Positions 42,501-50,613 of a DNA stretch of 64,000 nucleotides are shown piece after piece. The notes beneath the pieces are model-generated. The model saw only the letters and a program-made list of their open reading frames with translations, had not been told where the DNA came from and did not search any database. The DNA lies in contig CAOKQK010000003.1 of the NCBI GenBank assembly GCA_948470905.1, forward strand, positions 34,354 to 98,353, read 5' to 3'. Source of the DNA: an uncultured Lachnospiraceae bacterium. GTDB lineage: Bacteria > Bacillota > Clostridia > Lachnospirales > Lachnospiraceae. A program made the position numbers and the translations under genes. Each line of letters starts with the position of its first letter. The first letter of the stretch is position 1.

Positions 42501-44759
42501 TTGAAAATGAAAAAGCGGATATATGTTTTTTTGGTAAACAGGCATCCCGGGATATCAGCCCGGTATCATAAGTTGCATGACGGCTCAAGGGGGGCGGTGA
42601 AAATTCTCTCCTGGCTTTATCTGGCATGGCTTAATTTTGCGTACTATGTGTTGCGGTTTCGCTTCCTTGGGCGTGTTCCGGAGGTGGACATGTATGAGAG
42701 CAGGCGGTTGAATTGTACGCAGAGTGAATCGGAGGAATATCTGCGGAAGAATCCTCAGCTGAGCGTGGAGAGGTATGTGGAGAAGCTTTGTGCATATGAC
42801 GTGGTTTCCTTTGATATATTTGACACCTTGATCTTCCGGCCGTTAGCGCTGCCGTCCGACGTGTTTTATATGGTGGGGAACGAACTTGGCATTATGGATT
42901 TTAAGAATATCCGCATATGGGCGGAATGGGATGCAAGGGTGAAGTTTAATGCCAGGGAGGGCAATATGGAGGTCGGCCTTTCTGATATATGGGATAACCT
43001 CCGGGAGGATGTGGGTGTTTCTTCCGGTGAGGGACAGGCAATAGAAGCGTCAATCGAGGAGAAGCTGTGCTATGCGAATCCGTTTATGCTGGAGGTGTGG
43101 GAGAGGCTGGCTGCGGCGGGCAAAAAGAGGATCATTGTCTCCGACATGTATCTTCCCAAAGAAGTGATCACAGGGATCTTGGAGAGGGCAGGGTTTGTGG
43201 GGGCGGATAAGGTTTATATTTCCAGTGAATACCATAAAAACAAAGCCGGGGGGCGTCTTTTCCGGGAGGCGATCCTTGATATTTACGGTGTGGATACGGA
43301 TGATAAGGTAAAGCCGGGAAATAATATTTCATCGGCAAAGGGGAAGATAAACCGGAATCCCAACGGCTTTTCCATCGTGCATGTGGGGGACAACCCTCAC
43401 AGCGATGTGGATATGGCAAGGGGCTATGGGCTGGATGTGCTGCCGTATCAGAATGTGGATAAAAATGTATTGCTGTACCGGGCATTTGACATGTCGCCCA
43501 TGGTAGGAAGCGCTTATCGGGCTGTTGTGAGCAGCCATCTGTATTCGGGTCTGCGGTCATATCCCATGGAATATGAATACGGATTTATCTATGGGGGGCT
43601 GTTTGTGCTTGGGTATTGCGTGTTCATTCATGATTACTGCAGAAGGCATGGTGTGGAGAAGCTGCTTTTTTTATCCAGGGACGGGGATATCCTAAAGCAG
43701 GCATATGATTATCTGTATCCTGCGGAGGAGACGGAATATGTCTATTGGTCCAGAAAGGCGGCCACAAAGCTGGAAGCTTTTTTTGATAAGCACGATTATT
43801 TCCGCAGGTTTGTTTATCATAAGGTAAATCAGGGGTATACCATCAAGGAAATCCTTCATTCTATGGAGCTGGATTTCCTGCTCCATGAGCTTGGGGGCTG
43901 GCGGGAAATCTGGACAAAGAAGGTTAAGGAACTGGAAACGGAGAGCAGGGAGCTGGCTTTGAGGCAGCTGCGTGGGAAAAGGACAAAGGGACAGGAAAAT
44001 GAGAAGGTCAGAGCCAGGATTGAGAAAGATTTCTCGGAGGAGATCCTGGCGAAAAAACGTGAGAAAAGTTTCATAGATTTAAATGCCGGGGACGAGCTGA
44101 CGGACAGAAATGGTTATCTTCTGAGGCAGTTTATAGAAGCTAAGTGGGATAAAGTCCTGGCGTGTTATGCAGGACAGGCTGAGGCAGCAAAGACGTATTA
44201 TGGGAAAATCCTTTCGGGCTGCGGCAAGGCGGCAGTGGTAGATATCGGCTGGGCGGGGAGCGGGGCTCTGGCGCTCAGACATCTTGTGGCGGAAGAATGG
44301 AAGATCCCGTGTGAGGTCATAGGCATCATTGCCGGGACGAATACCATACATAATGCAGAGCCGGATGCCTCGGAGAGCTTCCTGCAGAGCGGCAGTCTTG
44401 CGGCATATCTGTATTCTCAGAGTCATAACCGTGATCTGCTCAAGAAGCATGACCCGAACCGGGGTTACAATATATTTTGGGAGCTTTTGCTGTCATCGAC
44501 GGAGCCGCAGTTTCAGGGGTTTTACCCGGAAGGGCCTGTCTTTGGCAGATATGATGCGAACCAGAAGGGAATCAGAGAGATCCAGAAAGGTATCCTGGAC
44601 TTTGTCAGAGAGTATCATGGGCACTTTAAGGATTTTCCGTATATGCTCCAGATTTCCGGCAGGGATGCATATGCGCCGATGCTGGCTGCGGCAAGCCATA
44701 ATGAGAGGTATCTGAAGGCGGTGGGAAAGAAGTTCAGCCTGGAAATCAATGTGGACTGA
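42501..44759 (+). CDS. COG5610-type HAD protein of surface-glycan loci
   Basis: A 752-residue two-module protein. The N-terminal HAD half has VVSFDIFDTLIF (about residue 102), RIIVSDMYLPKEV (about 210) and HVGDNPHSDVDMARGYG (about 292). The C-terminal half (LLFLSRDGDILKQAYDYL, AVVDIGWAGSGALAL) is homologous to the stand-alone protein at 19246. Found in capsule and O-antigen loci, with unproven activity; phosphoglycan hydrolysis or transfer is a guess. A TTG at 42501 with GGGGAGG seven bases upstream is taken as start; ATG 42507 is nearly equivalent. Near the N-terminus is one hydrophobic stretch (LSWLYLAWLNFAYYVLRF). Confidence 0.78.
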   Translation: MKMKKRIYVFLVNRHPGISARYHKLHDGSRGAVKILSWLYLAWLNFAYYVLRFRFLGRVPEVDMYESRRLNCTQSESEEYLRKNPQLSVERYVEKLCAYDVVSFDIFDTLIFRPLALPSDVFYMVGNELGIMDFKNIRIWAEWDARVKFNAREGNMEVGLSDIWDNLREDVGVSSGEGQAIEASIEEKLCYANPFMLEVWERLAAAGKKRIIVSDMYLPKEVITGILERAGFVGADKVYISSEYHKNKAGGRLFREAILDIYGVDTDDKVKPGNNISSAKGKINRNPNGFSIVHVGDNPHSDVDMARGYGLDVLPYQNVDKNVLLYRAFDMSPMVGSAYRAVVSSHLYSGLRSYPMEYEYGFIYGGLFVLGYCVFIHDYCRRHGVEKLLFLSRDGDILKQAYDYLYPAEETEYVYWSRKAATKLEAFFDKHDYFRRFVYHKVNQGYTIKEILHSMELDFLLHELGGWREIWTKKVKELETESRELALRQLRGKRTKGQENEKVRARIEKDFSEEILAKKREKSFIDLNAGDELTDRNGYLLRQFIEAKWDKVLACYAGQAEAAKTYYGKILSGCGKAAVVDIGWAGSGALALRHLVAEEWKIPCEVIGIIAGTNTIHNAEPDASESFLQSGSLAAYLYSQSHNRDLLKKHDPNRGYNIFWELLLSSTEPQFQGFYPEGPVFGRYDANQKGIREIQKGILDFVREYHGHFKDFPYMLQISGRDAYAPMLAAASHNERYLKAVGKKFSLEINVD

Positions 44760-44771
44760 TTAAAAAAAGCC

Positions 44772-44799
44772 TTGCAGAGTCTGCCGAATATGCTAAAAT
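44772..44799 (+). promoter_or_regulatory. Promoter for the ArsR gene
   Basis: TTGCAG (44772-44777), 16-nt spacer, TAAAAT (44794-44799) with an extended TGC. Confidence 0.5.
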
Positions 44800-44884
44800 A
44801 TACAACAAGCAAAGAAAGCTTTTCCGGACTTGCAGTGCGTACTGTCCGGGAGAAGCGAAGGCAGGATCAGCAGGAGGTATGGCT

Positions 44885-45232
44885 ATGGAAGAAAATACGT
44901 ATTTATATGTCAATGAAAAGATCTTGAAAGCGATAGATGAAAAGATGCCCCCTCTGGAGGAACTGCAGGACCTGGCGGAATTTTTCAAGGTGTTTGGGGA
45001 CGAGACGCGTCTGAAGATTCTCTATGTGCTGCTCAGCTCCGAGATGTGTGTCTATGACATTGCGGCTGTGCTGAACATGTCCCAGTCTGCGATCTCTCAC
45101 CAGCTCCGGGTCTTAAAGCAGATGGACCTGGTGAAAAACCGCAGGGAGGGAAAGGCTGTATTGTATTCCCTGGCTGACGACCATATTGTCACGATCATAA
45201 GCCAGGGCCTGGACCATATTGAGGAGGGTTAA
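44885..45232 (+). CDS. ArsR/SmtB-family metal-responsive repressor
   Basis: A 115-residue winged-helix repressor. The recognition helix is in VLNMSQSAISHQLRVLKQM, and the wing is NRREGKAVLYSLAD. The last helix reads DDHIVTIISQGLDHIEE, which fits the alpha-5 zinc-sensor pattern Asp-x-His-x10-His-x2-Glu of SmtB/CzrA. The alpha-3 cysteine motif is only half present (EMCVYDI), so sensing is probably through alpha-5. The ATG at 44885 has AGGAGG seven bases upstream; the ATG at 44879 is too close. No efflux pump or other obvious target is adjacent, so its regulon is elsewhere or autoregulatory. Its end is 5 bp from a convergent gene. Confidence 0.9.
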   Translation: MEENTYLYVNEKILKAIDEKMPPLEELQDLAEFFKVFGDETRLKILYVLLSSEMCVYDIAAVLNMSQSAISHQLRVLKQMDLVKNRREGKAVLYSLADDHIVTIISQGLDHIEEG

Positions 45233-45237
45233 GCCTG

Positions 45238-46248
45238 TCAGAAGTTCTCGGCTGCCCGGAAACTTTCATAGTAGCTGCTTCCCAGGGGGGAGTGGTACAT
45301 GGTAGTGTCGTCGCCGAAGGGCTGAAAATACACGTACCGGGATGTCATATTGATATGTGTGTAGTTGCCCTCCGCGATCACTATCACGTTGCTGCCGTCA
45401 GTCTGCATGCATTTCAGCTGTGCGTCCGTCCCGTTTTTCTGATAGTAGATGTAGTTCCCGCCCACGTTGAAGCAGTCGACCCTGTCATGGGTCAGAACCT
45501 CAATGGCATCCTGTGACAGGGAGTAGCGGCACAGCCTGTAATTATTGGCCACGTCCATATAATAGATGTAGTCTCCCTGCTTGACCGGATTCCAGAGGTT
45601 TCCACGCCAGATTTCCGAGGTGCCTTCCGTCTTTGTGTTGAGGGCGTACAGGTAGTGATTGTTCTGGGTATTGTTGTAATAGATGACGCCGTTTTCTGCA
45701 CAGGCGGGATTCAGGTTGTACTCCGCCAGGGTGGTCTTATCTTTTTTGTCAATCTTCATCTTGTAGAACAGGGGTCCTGAACTTGGCGCTGTGAGCAGGT
45801 AGAGATAATTGTCTACCAGCTGACCGGAGACGACTATGTCCCTTGTCAGGGAGGTGGATTTGCTCCCATCCAGCTGGCAGCGGTCAAAGGACCGGATGCC
45901 CTGGATCTGGCCGGGGCCGGATGTGGATGAGGAAGATCCCAGCTGGAAATAATACAGATAGCTGCCGCCGGCAAGGATATTCCGCACATTCAGGGACTTC
46001 AGTCTTTTTAATTCGGTTTCGTCCGGGTTCATGACGAACAGGCTGCCGCCTTCAAAGGTGTTGGAAAAGTAAACTTTGCCGTCATACTCGCAGAACAGTC
46101 CGGAGTTGTTGAGATTTCCCGCAGTGTTGCCCACGGTGCCCTCCGGGTTCATCTTGATCCGCCCTGCGAAGTATGCCCCTGCGCCTGCTGCTGCAAGCAC
46201 CAGGACGATCACAATGGATATGATAACGATCTTAAATTCTTTTCTCAT
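45238..46248 (-). CDS. DUF5050 domain protein, membrane-anchored
   Basis: A 336-residue protein with an uncleaved N-terminal anchor (IVIISIVIVLVLAAAGAGAYF) and an outside domain of repeated beta-propeller-like strands, for example GKVYFSNTFEGGSLFVMNPD, GDYIYYMDVANNYRLCRYSL and GGNYIYYQKNGTDAQL, each with the Y-I-Y-Y pattern of DUF5050. Likely an extracytoplasmic sensor or scaffold; the function is not established. AAAGGAGGGG precedes ATG 46248. Transcribed alone from a promoter overlapping that of pheA. Confidence 0.82.
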   Translation of the reverse strand: MRKEFKIVIISIVIVLVLAAAGAGAYFAGRIKMNPEGTVGNTAGNLNNSGLFCEYDGKVYFSNTFEGGSLFVMNPDETELKRLKSLNVRNILAGGSYLYYFQLGSSSSTSGPGQIQGIRSFDRCQLDGSKSTSLTRDIVVSGQLVDNYLYLLTAPSSGPLFYKMKIDKKDKTTLAEYNLNPACAENGVIYYNNTQNNHYLYALNTKTEGTSEIWRGNLWNPVKQGDYIYYMDVANNYRLCRYSLSQDAIEVLTHDRVDCFNVGGNYIYYQKNGTDAQLKCMQTDGSNVIVIAEGNYTHINMTSRYVYFQPFGDDTTMYHSPLGSSYYESFRAAENF

Positions 46249-46328
46249 AAAAAATCCCCTCCTTTATTTGTGGACATGATCAGCTTTCCGGGTTACGATG
46301 CACTGCAGCCCTTTTGGCTCTTAATGCT

Positions 46329-46357
46329 ATTTTACACCCCTTTTTGCTTGCTATCAA
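46329..46357 (-). promoter_or_regulatory. Promoter for the DUF5050 gene
   Basis: Minus strand TTGATA (46357-46352), 17-nt spacer, TAAAAT (46334-46329). Confidence 0.7.
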
Positions 46358-46376
46358 GACTGTTTTGGTATAAGAT
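46348..46376 (+). promoter_or_regulatory. Promoter for pheA
   Basis: TTGCTA (46348-46353), 17-nt spacer, TAAGAT (46371-46376). Its -35 overlaps that of the divergent promoter. Confidence 0.55.
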
Positions 46377-46424
46377 ATTTTGAGGAACTGCTGTCAAAAG
46401 GTACGGACAAAGGAAGGTGGAGGA

Positions 46425-47549
46425 ATGGATTTATTGGAATTAAGGGCGCAGATCGACGCCATAGACGCGCAGATAGTGGAATTGTATGAAAAGAGGATGG
46501 ACATCAGCAGGCAGGTGGGGGAGTACAAGATCAGCGTTGGGAAAAAGGTTTTTGACAGGCAGCGGGAGGCGGAAAAGCTGGAAAAGATCAGGGCGCTGGC
46601 TCATAACGAGTTCAATGCCCGGGGGATTGTGGAGCTTTTTGAACAGATCATCTCCATGAGCAGGAAGCTGCAGTATCAGCTGCTGGCGGAGGCGGGAAGC
46701 CAGGGCAGGCTGCCCTTTATGGAAGTGGACGAGCTGGAGGCCGGGAAGGCAAGAGTGGTGTTCCAGGGGGCGGACGGCGCCTATTCCCAGGCTGCCATGG
46801 TGCAGTATTTTGGCGATCAGATCAACAGCTTCCATGTGGACACTTTCAGGGATGCCATGAGCGCCATTGACGAGGGCAGCGCGGATTTTGCAGTGCTTCC
46901 CATCGAGAACTCTACCGCCGGTATCGTAAACGAGATATACGATTTGCTGCAGGAGTATGAAAATTATATTGTGGGCGAGCAGATCATCCGGATAGAGCAC
47001 TGCCTTCTGGGGGTGCCGGGGGCGCAGATCTCCCATATCAGGACGGTTTATTCCCATCCCCAGTCGCTGATGCAGAGTGCCAGGTATCTGGCGGGGCATG
47101 ACTGGCAGCAGATCAGCATGCAGAATAATGCCTTTGCGGCAAAAAAGGTCGCTGACGACGGGGACAGGGCACAGGCGGCCATCGCCAGCGAGTATGCGGG
47201 GCAGGTCTACGGGCTTGAGGTGCTTGCCAGGGGTGTGAACCATTCCGGCACCAATTCCACCAGGTTCATTATAGTGACCAATCAGAAAATATTCAGGAGA
47301 GATGCAAAGAAGGTCAGCATCTGCTTTGAGGTGCCCCATGAGAGCGGATCGCTGTACCATATGCTGTCCCATTTTATCTATAACAACCTGAACATGACCA
47401 AGATTGAGAGCCGCCCCATTGAGGGCAGGAACTGGGAGTATCGCTTCTTTGTGGATTTTGAGGGTAATCTGGCCGACAGCGCCGTGAAAAATGCGCTGCG
47501 GGGCCTGCGCGAAGAAGCACGCAATATGAAGATATTGGGGAATTACTGA
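46425..47549 (+). CDS. pheA: Bifunctional chorismate mutase / prephenate dehydratase
   Basis: A 374-residue P-protein converting chorismate to prephenate and on to phenylpyruvate for phenylalanine synthesis. Residues 1-85 are the AroQ mutase (DLLELRAQIDAIDAQIVELY, ISRQVGEYK). About 105-285 are the dehydratase (FQGADGAYSQAAM, VLPIENSTAGIVNEI, and NSTRFIIV with the catalytic Thr). A C-terminal ACT domain (KIESRPIEGRNWEYRFFVD) gives Phe feedback control. ATG 46425 has AAGGAAGG seven bases upstream. The DUF815 gene follows by 21 bp. Confidence 0.95.
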   Translation: MDLLELRAQIDAIDAQIVELYEKRMDISRQVGEYKISVGKKVFDRQREAEKLEKIRALAHNEFNARGIVELFEQIISMSRKLQYQLLAEAGSQGRLPFMEVDELEAGKARVVFQGADGAYSQAAMVQYFGDQINSFHVDTFRDAMSAIDEGSADFAVLPIENSTAGIVNEIYDLLQEYENYIVGEQIIRIEHCLLGVPGAQISHIRTVYSHPQSLMQSARYLAGHDWQQISMQNNAFAAKKVADDGDRAQAAIASEYAGQVYGLEVLARGVNHSGTNSTRFIIVTNQKIFRRDAKKVSICFEVPHESGSLYHMLSHFIYNNLNMTKIESRPIEGRNWEYRFFVDFEGNLADSAVKNALRGLREEARNMKILGNY

Positions 47550-47570
47550 CAGGCAAAGGAGCAATATAAA

Positions 47571-48887
47571 ATGCGTGAAAAGGAACTGATCGTCTACAGG
47601 GATTTTCAGGATGGAGAGCTTTTACATGACATGGCGTGGCTCATGTCGCATTATATGGAGGCAAAGGACAAAGAGACTTCTGCGGAGACAATGGCAGAGC
47701 TGTTCTACAGCTGCATCCACAGGCTGATCGAGCTGGCGGGCACTTACGGTTTCCACGGCAATCTCTGGCATTGTTATCTGGCGAACCTTTTGGTGAACAA
47801 CGAGAACAGCTACAGCTGTGGCTGCGAGATCCGAGGGGAGATCCAGGGAACCATTAATGAAGCGGCGCTGCATGATATTGCCATCTTTAAGGAATTTTAT
47901 GACTATGATTTCGCACCTATGTGTGAAAAGCTGCATGTGCCGGAGTTTGCCATGACTGAAAACTATGTGGGCAGCAGGGCGGAGAGCAAGGTCTACAATG
48001 CCCGCATCTGCGCCAGGATCTGTGAGCTTGCGGAGAAATTCAACCAAAACCACACCCCGGAGGAGATGAAAGCAACGCTGACTGAATTTTACAGGGAGTA
48101 CGGCGTGGGCAGATTCGGGCTGCACAAGTCTTTCCGCATTGTCCACGATGATAAGGGTGTGCGCATAGAACCTATCCTGAATATCGCCCATGTGAATCTG
48201 GATGACCTGGTGGGCTGCGGACTGCAGAAGAAGAAGCTCACCGACAATACGGATGCTTTCGTGGCGGGCAGGAAGGCAAACAACTGTCTGCTTTTCGGCG
48301 ACGCGGGAACCGGCAAGTCCTCCTGCATTAAGGCGGTTGCCAACGAATATTATGGGAGGGGACTGCGCATCATTGAGGTGTATAAGCACCAGTTTCAGGA
48401 TCTGAACCAGGTCATCAGCCAGATCAAAAACCGCAACTATAAGTTCATCATCTACATGGATGACTTAAGCTTTGAGGAATACGAGACGGAATATAAATAT
48501 TTGAAGGCTGTCATTGAGGGTGGATTGGAAAAGAAGCCGGAGAATGTGCTGATCTATGCCACCTCCAACCGCCGTCACCTGATTCGGGAGAACTACAGTG
48601 ACAAGGAGGAGATCCGGCAGGATATGCATACCGGAGACACTGTCCAGGAGAAGCTTTCGCTGGTGTACCGTTTCGGTGTGACCATTTACTTCGGCGCACC
48701 GGACAAGAAGCAGTTCCAGGAGATCGTGTTGGCACTGGCGGACAGATATGGCGTTGTCATGGAGAAAGAGGAGCTGCTTCTGGAGGCGAACAAGTGGGAG
48801 CTGTCCCACGGAGGGCTTTCCGGCAGGAGCGCCCAGCAGTTTATTGATCATATCCTGGGCTGCGTGCAGGGGCATGCGGAAATGTAA
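47571..48887 (+). CDS. DUF815-family AAA ATPase
   Basis: A 438-residue ATP-binding protein. An N-terminal helical region of about 200 residues precedes the ATPase core, with Walker A FGDAGTGKSS (about 242), Walker B FIIYMDDLSFEEYE (about 292) and a sensor-like VLIYATSNRRHLI followed by an SGRSAQQFIDHI helix. The family is widespread in bacteria and its role is undefined. AAAGGAG lies upstream of ATG 47571. It is co-directional with pheA and the polyphosphate genes but separated from ppx by a 37-bp repeat. Confidence 0.85.
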   Translation: MREKELIVYRDFQDGELLHDMAWLMSHYMEAKDKETSAETMAELFYSCIHRLIELAGTYGFHGNLWHCYLANLLVNNENSYSCGCEIRGEIQGTINEAALHDIAIFKEFYDYDFAPMCEKLHVPEFAMTENYVGSRAESKVYNARICARICELAEKFNQNHTPEEMKATLTEFYREYGVGRFGLHKSFRIVHDDKGVRIEPILNIAHVNLDDLVGCGLQKKKLTDNTDAFVAGRKANNCLLFGDAGTGKSSCIKAVANEYYGRGLRIIEVYKHQFQDLNQVISQIKNRNYKFIIYMDDLSFEEYETEYKYLKAVIEGGLEKKPENVLIYATSNRRHLIRENYSDKEEIRQDMHTGDTVQEKLSLVYRFGVTIYFGAPDKKQFQEIVLALADRYGVVMEKEELLLEANKWELSHGGLSGRSAQQFIDHILGCVQGHAEM

Positions 48888-48897
48888 GTATGGGGCT

Positions 48898-48971
48898 GAT
48901 ATCGGAAGCATGCGCAACTGTATGTAGGGCGGTTGATGCCGGGAGCATGCGCAAACTATTTGCAGGGCGGC
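48898..48971 (+). repeat. Two-copy 37-bp tandem repeat
   Basis: Two imperfect units, each with AGCATGCGCAA (48907-48917 and 48944-48954) and AGGGCGG, fill the gap between the DUF815 gene and ppx. Confidence 0.6.
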
Positions 48972-49016
48972 TGCCCCGGGACTGCATGCTGGATGGGTGG
49001 AATTGGAGGGAGGCTT

Positions 49017-50549
49017 ATGAGTACGAGAACCTTTGCGGCGATAGATGTGGGCAGTTTTGAGCTGACCATGAAAATATTTGAATTTTCGGGCAAAAACAAT
49101 ATCCGGGAGGTGGACTGCGTCAGCAGGCGTCTTGACCTGGGGTCGGAGACCTATGCCACGGGCAGAATTGGCAATGAGAAGATGGATGAGCTTTGCAGGA
49201 CTCTCAAGGAGTTTGCGGGGATCATGGGGTCCTATAAGGTGGAGGGCTACAAGGCATATGGCACCAGCGCTGTCCGTGAGATGGAGAATGTCATCATTAT
49301 CAGGGATCAGATTGCCCAGAGGACGGGCATCCGGATCGAGGTGCTGAGCAATTCGGAGCAGCGTTTCCTGAATTATAAGGCGGTTGCCTCCATGGGGGAG
49401 AGCTTTCGCCGGATCATTGAAGAAAAGACGGCAATCCTGGATATCGGAGGAGGCAGTATCCAGCTGTCGCTTTTTGACAACGATACCCTTGTGTCCACTC
49501 AGAACCTGCGCCTGGGCGTGCTGCGCATCCAGGAGCTGCTTTCGCACTTAAGCGCCAAAAGTTCCCAGATAGAGAATCTGATCGAGGAGATGGCTCAGGC
49601 ACAGCTTGATACATACAAAAAGCTCTATCTCAAGGACCGGGAGATCAGTAATCTGATTGTGATAGATGATTATATCTCGCCCTGGGCGGTGCGCAGGAAT
49701 AAGGGCAGCGCCAAGATTGCAGCGGGGGATCTGGACGCCCTCAGGGAGAAGATATTGAATGTGAGCCAGGACCAGGCGGCGCGTGTCCTGGGGATCTCGG
49801 AGGAGAAGGTTCCGCTGGTGTTTATCAGTGATATGCTCATCCGGCGGATTGCCCAGCTGATGGGAGCGGAATGCATCTGGGCGCCGGGAGCCACGCTCTG
49901 TGACGGCATTGCCTATGAATACGCGGAGAAGATCAAGATGTTCCGGGGAGAACACGATTTTGAGAAGGATATCGTGGCATGCGCCCTCAACATGAGCAGG
50001 CGTTACATGGGAAGCAAGAAGCGGGCGGAGACGCTGGAAAATATCACCACGACCATCTTTGACAGCATGAAGAAGATCCACGGTATGGGAAAGCGGGAAA
50101 GGCTGTACCTGAGGCTTGCGGCAATCCTGCATGACTGCGGGAAGTACATCAGTCTTGTAAATATTGGGGAGACCTCCTATAATATCATTATGGCCACGGA
50201 GATCATCGGCCTGTCCCATCAGGAACGGGAAATTGTTGCCAATGTAGTGCGTTTTAACCATTCAAATTTTGTCTATTATGGGCAGCAGGGAGCGGTGGGC
50301 ATCGACAGGGAATCCTACCTTACCGTGGCAAAGCTGACGGCTATCCTGAGACTGGCCAGCGGGCTGGACAGGAGCCACAAACAGAAGCTTAAAGGGCTGA
50401 AAGCGGCGCTTAAGGACAATCAGCTGGTCTTTACGGTGGACACTCAGGTGGATATCACTCTGGAAAGAGGATTCTTCCGGACGAGAGGCGAGCTGTTCAG
50501 AGAGGTGTTCAGCATGGAACCGGTGCTGAGACAGCACAGGGCGATATAG
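49017..50549 (+). CDS. ppx: Exopolyphosphatase (Ppx/GppA family) with HD domain
   Basis: A 510-residue enzyme removing terminal phosphates from polyphosphate, or the pppGpp gamma-phosphate. The actin-like ATPase fold is marked by FAAIDVGSFELTMKIFEF and ILDIGGGSIQLSLF. The C-terminal HD-type helical domain is marked by LAAILHDCGKYISLVN. ATG 49017 is preceded by GGAGGGAGG. With ppk 64 bp downstream it forms a polyphosphate turnover pair. Confidence 0.9.
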   Translation: MSTRTFAAIDVGSFELTMKIFEFSGKNNIREVDCVSRRLDLGSETYATGRIGNEKMDELCRTLKEFAGIMGSYKVEGYKAYGTSAVREMENVIIIRDQIAQRTGIRIEVLSNSEQRFLNYKAVASMGESFRRIIEEKTAILDIGGGSIQLSLFDNDTLVSTQNLRLGVLRIQELLSHLSAKSSQIENLIEEMAQAQLDTYKKLYLKDREISNLIVIDDYISPWAVRRNKGSAKIAAGDLDALREKILNVSQDQAARVLGISEEKVPLVFISDMLIRRIAQLMGAECIWAPGATLCDGIAYEYAEKIKMFRGEHDFEKDIVACALNMSRRYMGSKKRAETLENITTTIFDSMKKIHGMGKRERLYLRLAAILHDCGKYISLVNIGETSYNIIMATEIIGLSHQEREIVANVVRFNHSNFVYYGQQGAVGIDRESYLTVAKLTAILRLASGLDRSHKQKLKGLKAALKDNQLVFTVDTQVDITLERGFFRTRGELFREVFSMEPVLRQHRAI

Positions 50550-50613
50550 ATTACAGGTGAGAGCATTGAAAAATTGATACAGCCTCTTATGAAGCGGGCG
50601 GAGGTACAGGGTT

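Noticed and set aside
46440-47564. 374-codon frame antisense to pheA
   Set aside because: pheA shows every family motif; the antisense frame shows none.
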